A stretch of 64,000 bases of DNA from Ophiostoma sp. CBS 140.51. Lineage: Eukaryota > Ascomycota > Sordariomycetes > Ophiostomatales > Ophiostomataceae. The DNA is taken from positions 62,001-126,000 of the forward strand of contig JANSLP010000002.1 in NCBI GenBank assembly GCA_029298735.1, given 5' to 3'. This document shows, one piece after another, positions 60,201-64,000 of this stretch (positions are counted from its first letter, which is position 1; every line of letters starts with the position of its first letter). Below the pieces are notes generated by a model. It had not been told where the DNA came from and did no database searches. It saw nothing but the letters and a program-made list of their open reading frames with translations. Both the position numbers and the translations under genes were made by a program.

Positions 60201-60449
60201 ACCGCCACCACCCCAGCCCGCGCACGCCCTATGAGCATGCACGGCACCGGCGCCCGCGTTTCAGGTCTTAAGCCGCCCAGCAGCTCCACCATGTCCACGG
60301 GTGGCGTCCCCAGCCGCATCGGCCGCATCGGTCATGATAGAAAGATGAGCGGTTCGTCTGGTGCGCTGCCGCGGCCGCCGAGCGGACTCGGTACCCGCAG
60401 CGGTCTCATGAGCTCGATTGAGAAGATGGGCAACCGGGGGCGGGAGTAA
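57201..60449 (+). CDS. FIN1-like coiled-coil protein (spindle/cytoskeleton associated)
   Basis: Intronless gene, 1082 residues. The start is the first in-frame ATG (MASPLSPLQHATL). The N-terminal 600 residues are Ser/Pro/Asn-rich and probably disordered, with short conserved islands: SGSELSPLKILQ (about 169-180), DEAIQLNEGLKQAIEIFED (about 350-368), TFSTFSAVP (about 457) and LLDFEIPPLPTPRSIPTVTP (about 605-624). Three coiled-coil segments follow: about 621-750, 773-837 (VERVARELHVAYKAKHETK, AALKKSYEARWEKRVHELE) and 847-917. The basic Ser/Thr/Pro tail ends MSSIEKMGNRGRE. This island order matches filamentous-fungal proteins annotated as FIN1-like; yeast Fin1 is a spindle-associated, self-assembling filament protein. 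A role in the mitotic spindle is inferred by homology only. A Gly/Ser/His repeat at 383-409 is local and probably variable. It converges with the proline gene. Confidence 0.75.
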   Translation: MASPLSPLQHATLNNINIPSQPTPAFDDYDVVHVSSVTTTHILTEETSSSTTAASSSNRLPPFVFPSPTKDDFADNNFDMASMDTSANSSPFMNSVIHTVPSHDDDHHNSSSQENVSPHPNPNTSPSHTNIDMHNTINAKLMPPPVITNTAPPPSMTGRQGRPGSRILSGSELSPLKILQGRVSGGPPSSSAASTATLGSPASPDSGADSRRGTDTADDQASSTASSPPPSYPPSSSRRMSSSSNGQMLPPALPLGRTPRKFTGPDKRFPVKISVPSVISSGVSVASSGTASPVGPRSPMQLPVQHATQPVVPALSPQVPGSPSQQAGQAMFVNIQKQQKPLHGRQMSLDEAIQLNEGLKQAIEIFEDETSVIEDEVVGSSNGSHHGGSHHGGSNYGGSNHGGSNHGSGHSEDGHIQRHRTPHQPHRRRDSLANSNSARNSPAPDDGAAGMDDTMASTFSTFSAVPNSAMMSRLGRGNGNNGTSSPFKPAPPANGFGHHTAARSRSGSMSGPSGPSPVQRTPRANGTTNGNTNGNGNHRTSHYEPGNTASLLMDFTEQLRMAHNAQLSPSKERFGPQLSANGNGAHDHTGNGATATPQRKSLVNLLDFEIPPLPTPRSIPTVTPRELESLKSNFLSEISSLKATLSGKEAEVLALKTAVGDAEKRVGECMEQLREERGARDLVSEEKEQWERRGREMEEVLRKVKGEIVMGHRDRDELEAKLDESEKRREAAEMMAQEAETKMAAMRAGRATNTGSPGGGSTSSTAGSGSGTVQREVEIAVERVARELHVAYKAKHETKVAALKKSYEARWEKRVHELETVAEALAQENDKLRIGRDATLSKVVPGEEERRVAEEHREREARDAAQIKEMGAEVNKLEAVVRAVKADNAELRTLLEQERIEKGELVSLAEEMMSMQQSFIASSSSAPAVPSTAATPATVRRQPTVSSSGYGQQSMSPRKTVAPKTPGTASRTSVSGISRPPSSTGHRNSMAMDPPSTVASTATTPARARPMSMHGTGARVSGLKPPSSSTMSTGGVPSRIGRIGHDRKMSGSSGALPRPPSGLGTRSGLMSSIEKMGNRGRE
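58347..58427 (+). repeat. In-gene Gly-Ser-His/Asn pentapeptide repeat
   Basis: Coding repeat in the FIN1-like gene: five copies of a five-residue GS(H/N)(H/Y)G unit followed by GSG, 27 codons in all. The DNA units are degenerate at third positions, so the array is not a very recent perfect expansion. Confidence 0.8.
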
Positions 60450-61017
60450 ACAAAAACACTCACCACTCAACTCTTTTTTCTTTTTCTCGTTGCCTTATTT
60501 CTCGGTTTCTTTGGTTCTATCTCGGTTTCTGGACATTTGGGTTTTTCTTTCTATTCCCTTCTTTCCGTTTCTCTTCTTCAATTTGATTATCTCCTCTTCT
60601 CTTCTTCACTGTTCTTTTTTAACATCCCTCACCCTTTTTCGCCTTTCCTCCCTTTCGCCTTCCTTCCTTGCTGTATATATGATGACACGACGTTATGCTT
60701 GAGAAAAGTAACAAAAGAAAAATAAGAGAATGCATGTTGTGGGGGTGTACTGGTACTTTTCTGGTCTTCCCCCGTTCATGGAAGGAAACAATGTTTAATC
60801 CCAACTCACTGAGAGAGTGAGAAAAGTGTTTACAGTCTACACTGAGAACGGCACTTTACTCATCTCATTTGTATAATTATTATTAGGTCAATGACACACA
60901 ATTTTTGGTAACATTAAAAAAACTCAATTACTTTTCTAATCCGGTCCTTAATTCCTTAATGATGCGCTATGGATATATCAACGCCGCTTTTACATTTCTT
61001 TTTTGTTTAGTACCCGC
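60450..61017. other. Tail-to-tail intergenic region
   Basis: 568 bp between the stop codons of two convergent genes. The FIN1-like side (60465-60680) is T/C-rich and the proline-gene side (60840-61010) is AT-rich, consistent with two 3' UTRs. No separate gene or RNA was recognised. Confidence 0.5.
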
Positions 61018-62379
61018 CTACTCCAACGGCAGAGACTCGTGCTTGTACTGCTTCTTGCCGTCGCCGTACTGGCCTGCTGCCTGACCGGAGCCACGCAGCT
61101 TGTACTTGTAGATGGTCAGGCCCTCGAGACCGACGGGGCCCCGCGAGTGGATCTTGTTCGTGCTGATACCGACTTCTGTGCCGAAACCGTACCGCATGCC
61201 ATCGGCAAACCGTGTCGACGCGTTCCAGTAGACACCCGCCGAGTCGACGGCGGCCATAAACTTTTCGGCATTCGCTTCCGAGGGGGTCAGGATGGCGTCG
61301 GTGTGGTGCGAGCCGTGGGAGTTAATGTGCGCAATCGCCGCATCGAGAGAGGGCACGACCTTGACGGCCAGGTCCAGCGACAGGAATTCGGTGTCGAAAT
61401 CATCGTCGATGGCGTCGACAATCTTGACGGCGGCGGACTCCTCGCCCTTCAAGGCCTCGAGGAGGGCAGCCTTGGTGGTGGGATCGCACCGCAGAGTAAC
61501 GCCCGCACCCACCAGGGCTTGAGCAGCCGCCGCAAACGCCGGTTCCGTCAGGGCAGCCTCGTGCACCAGCAGTGTCTCCAGACTGTTGCAGGCGGCCGGG
61601 TAGCCCGTCTTGGCGTCCAACAATAAGGAAGCAGCCTGGGCGGAATCGACAACACCCTCATCGATAAAGGTGCTGCAGAGGCCATCGGCATGGCCCAGCA
61701 CAGGGATGCGCGTGCCGGCCTTGATGGACCGAACGAGCTCGTTACTGCCGCGAGGCACAACTAAATCGATATCGCGGTCGAGGGCCAGCAGCTCTTTCAC
61801 GACGTCACGGCGGGTCACCAGCTGGACGGCTGCGGGGGGCACCCGCGAGTTGCCTTCCAGCGACTTGGCCAATGCTGTGGCCATGGCCAGCATGGTCTGT
61901 GTCGACTCTTTGCCGCCCTTGAGCAGCGCCGCATTGCCCGACTTGACGGCCAGAGCGGCAATGTTGGCCAGCACTTCGGGGCGGGCCTCAAAGATGACGA
62001 GCAGGACGCCAATAGGGCAGGTGACACGTTCGAGCGTCAGGCCGTCGTCGAGCTTTGTGCGCAGTGTAACACGGCCGACCGGGTCGGGCAGCCCGCGGAC
62101 GTCCAGGATGCCCTGGAGCATGTCTTCCCATTTTCCCTTGCGGCCGAGGTCGAGACGGGAGACCAGCGAAGGGTTGAGGCGCCCCTCGGCAGCCTCGCGC
62201 TGGGCAAGGGCTAGATCTTCGGCATTGGCAGCCAGGATGGCATCTCTCGACGCACTCAGAGCGTCGTGCATGGCCAGCAGGGCATCGTTGCGCTCATCGG
62301 CGGAGAGCGTGGCCAGGATGTGGGAGGCGGCCTTGGCGGCGCGAGCGGCCTCCGCGGGCGCAGCGTCTGTGAGGGACAT
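61018..62379 (-). CDS. pro2: Gamma-glutamyl phosphate reductase (glutamate-5-semialdehyde dehydrogenase)
   Basis: Intronless minus-strand gene, 453 residues, full length for the fungal enzyme. It catalyses the NADPH-dependent reduction of gamma-glutamyl phosphate to glutamate-5-semialdehyde, the second step of proline synthesis from glutamate, in the cytosol. The aldehyde-dehydrogenase-type fold is clear: cofactor region CPIGVLLVIFEARPEV (121-136) and SGNAALLKGGKES (147-159), DLVVPRGSNELV (205-216), the catalytic Cys264 in TGYPAACNSLETLL, and the family signature VPSLDAAIAHINSHGSHHTD at about 342-361, which fits the ProA consensus residue by residue. Unlike plants and animals, the kinase step is not fused here, as expected for fungi. 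The start at 62379 is the first ATG of the frame and gives the usual N-terminus. A TGACTC core and CCAAT boxes lie upstream. Gene symbol follows yeast PRO2. Confidence 0.95.
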   Translation of the reverse strand: MSLTDAAPAEAARAAKAASHILATLSADERNDALLAMHDALSASRDAILAANAEDLALAQREAAEGRLNPSLVSRLDLGRKGKWEDMLQGILDVRGLPDPVGRVTLRTKLDDGLTLERVTCPIGVLLVIFEARPEVLANIAALAVKSGNAALLKGGKESTQTMLAMATALAKSLEGNSRVPPAAVQLVTRRDVVKELLALDRDIDLVVPRGSNELVRSIKAGTRIPVLGHADGLCSTFIDEGVVDSAQAASLLLDAKTGYPAACNSLETLLVHEAALTEPAFAAAAQALVGAGVTLRCDPTTKAALLEALKGEESAAVKIVDAIDDDFDTEFLSLDLAVKVVPSLDAAIAHINSHGSHHTDAILTPSEANAEKFMAAVDSAGVYWNASTRFADGMRYGFGTEVGISTNKIHSRGPVGLEGLTIYKYKLRGSGQAAGQYGDGKKQYKHESLPLE

Positions 62380-62621
62380 GTTGTGTGTGCGTAGTGTGTG
62401 TGAGGAGGTGTAGATGGGTCTGTCGAGTATTCGAGAGGAAGTTGAGTGTCAATTGGCGTTGAAGAAGCTGTTTTGTCGTCGTCAAGCATCTAGATGTTTG
62501 CGATATAAAAGTGGGCTGAACAGTCACAGCTTTGCCGCCCGCCGGCGTGTGCAGCCGTGTATCGGCAGAAAAATTTAGGACGAAAAGGCCAAAAAGGCGT
62601 GGCATTGGGTGGGCGCAACCG

Positions 62622-62764
62622 CCAATTGGTGTTCACCGCCTACCACATTCAGATTGCCACCCCGCAAAATCGCAAAAACGAGGTACAGGATCGGGGAGCC
62701 AGACCGATCGAGGCTCTGAGCCAATTGCTCTTTCCTTACTTTGGATAATTCAAGTTGTTGACTC
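62622..62764 (-). promoter_or_regulatory. Candidate regulatory sites upstream of the proline biosynthesis gene
   Basis: A palindromic CCAATTGG at 62622-62629 offers CCAAT boxes on both strands, about 245 bp upstream of the ATG at 62379. A further CCAAT is at 62721-62725, and TGACTC, the core of the GCN4/CPC1 site, at 62759-62764. Cross-pathway control of proline synthesis is established in fungi; that these copies function is inference. The TATAAA at 62504-62509 is oriented away from this gene. Confidence 0.35.
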
Positions 62765-64000
62765 TTCGGCGAGGAAGCTACGACTGCGCGAAAAGAAGCT
62801 GCTTTCTGACACAGCGGGAGGTAATCATGGCATGCTCTCCTCGGCCAATTCTAAAAAATTTAGACTCCCTTTTGTCTGAACATTCATACATTTCACCTCA
62901 CCGGGTTATAAGGCACTTGTCACGTTCCTGATTTCGTCAACTCCATTTTACATTTTGCGCAAAATGACGTCGAAAGGCGTGCGTATGCACGTTATTCCGG
63001 GCCCTCGCACACCAGAACTTTGTCAGCCAATGCGCATGTTCTTCTTTTTCTTCCACTTTCGTATGACTCCTGCTCTCGAGCACTTTTTGTTTCGTATCCC
63101 TCGCTTCACCTTTTTATACTCGGTGCAACAATGTCCTCACACCCTCACACTCACCGTAGGTTGACGGGGTTAGCTATCCTTTCTCTTTCAAAATTCAGGA
63201 ATCCAAAACAAAACAAGCTCTGGTTCCCGACTCTCTTAGCTTTTCGGTTGGCTGCACCCGTAACAAGGGCAACTCAAGACAATTCAGGATTCTGTGGAGG
63301 TGAGGAGAACTAGGGAAGAAGAAGTCTCGAGGTCAGCTCAAAAAGAGAAGCTAACGCACTTGAGTGTAAGAGCCGGCATCGGGGGGGTGGGCAGACAGCG
63401 GTAGATGGACACCAGCGTGGGGAATAAACGGCTGTCGGTGGTGTGGAAGTTCAAGAACAGTCTCCATGCACAATACGACGTTCGTTCTCTCACTCAACTC
63501 TGGCTGTCGCACAGCGCCGCAACGGGCAGTAAGGACATGCACGAAACTGCAGAAACTGCAGAAACTGCACCTGCACAAGAGTCAATGTGGTGCCGTGCAT
63601 GGTCTGCTACAGAAGAACGACAACAGTCAACGGGCGGTCTGAACGAACCCTGGGTATTCAACGCCCATAAATACTCATTCGACGCCCAACACACGGAGTA
63701 TCGCCGCGGCTATGGCCATGTTCTCCCAAGTCTGGGGAAGCTACCTGCCAGGCCGCATAACCCTTTGTCCCTGAAGCGTGGAGACCGCGGAGAAGGTGCG
63801 AGACCGACATGCGGTAAACTGTTACCCGTTTCTCGTACTTCGTAGGTTAGGTCAGGAAGAAATTCAAGGTGCGCCACTGGCTCGCTAAAAGGACCCAACA
63901 CAAAGCAAAGAAGACGCAGAAAAGGGCAGCGCCAAAAGAAACCAACCGCGAACGGAGCGGGGGCAAACTTACAAGGACGGGACGAAAGCCATGCCGATTA
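62765..64000. other. Right flank, no firmly supported gene
   Basis: No recognisable family. One ATG-initiated plus frame at 63405-63845 (146 residues) contains the 9-bp repeat below in frame, but its product resembles nothing I know and its third positions are not as GC-rich as the confident genes. The stretch 62880-63170 is T/C-rich. Confidence 0.4.
63543..63569 (+). repeat. Three tandem copies of GAAACTGCA
   Basis: Exact 9-bp unit three times. It would read as Glu-Thr-Ala repeats in the 63405-63845 frame, and its length preserves frame. Confidence 0.9.

Noticed and set aside
61003..61626. 207-codon plus frame opposite the proline gene
   Set aside because: Antisense shadow of gamma-glutamyl phosphate reductase, whose motifs are fully conserved on the minus strand.

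Overview
The window looks like chromosomal DNA of a filamentous ascomycete (Pezizomycotina). The evidence is short spliceosomal introns (64-90 bp, GTRNGT donors), GC-rich third codon positions in the confident genes, and fungal families: an APSES regulator of the StuA/ASM-1 type, a ccg-6-like GPI wall protein, a FIN1-like coiled-coil protein and a fungal dienelactone hydrolase. I could not fix the class. There is no sign of bacterial, viral or organellar DNA.

Layout: 0-4.9 kb has no gene I can support. At 4.9-5.4 kb is a two-exon ccg-6-like wall protein gene on the minus strand, with a clear TATA box and CT tract. At 5.6-14.7 kb is a long non-coding stretch. At 14.7-17.1 kb a PIG3-type quinone oxidoreductase (+) and a dienelactone hydrolase (-) converge. 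At 17.5-19.5 kb are remains of an F-box gene carrying several stops and frameshifts. From 19.5 to about 46 kb is a desert of about 26 kb with no recognisable gene, transposon or RNA; it is not AT-collapsed as heavily RIP-mutated DNA would be. At 46-49.8 kb is a pyrimidine-rich region that is probably the promoter and long leader of the StuA-type gene at 49.8-52.3 kb. At 54.2-55.6 kb is a phosphotransferase gene, intact except for one amber codon in its catalytic loop. At 57.2-62.4 kb a FIN1-like gene (+) and gamma-glutamyl phosphate reductase (-) converge, followed by 1.6 kb of upstream DNA.

The genes do not form a pathway or cluster. They are housekeeping (proline synthesis, spindle, redox), cell-wall and developmental-control genes in gene-poor DNA. 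The points most worth a second look are the gene desert beside a developmental master regulator, the in-frame N-terminal extension of the StuA-type protein, the single nonsense codon in the phosphotransferase, and a recurrent TACGGAGTA-type motif in the intergenic DNA. I did not find a convincing new multi-gene system.
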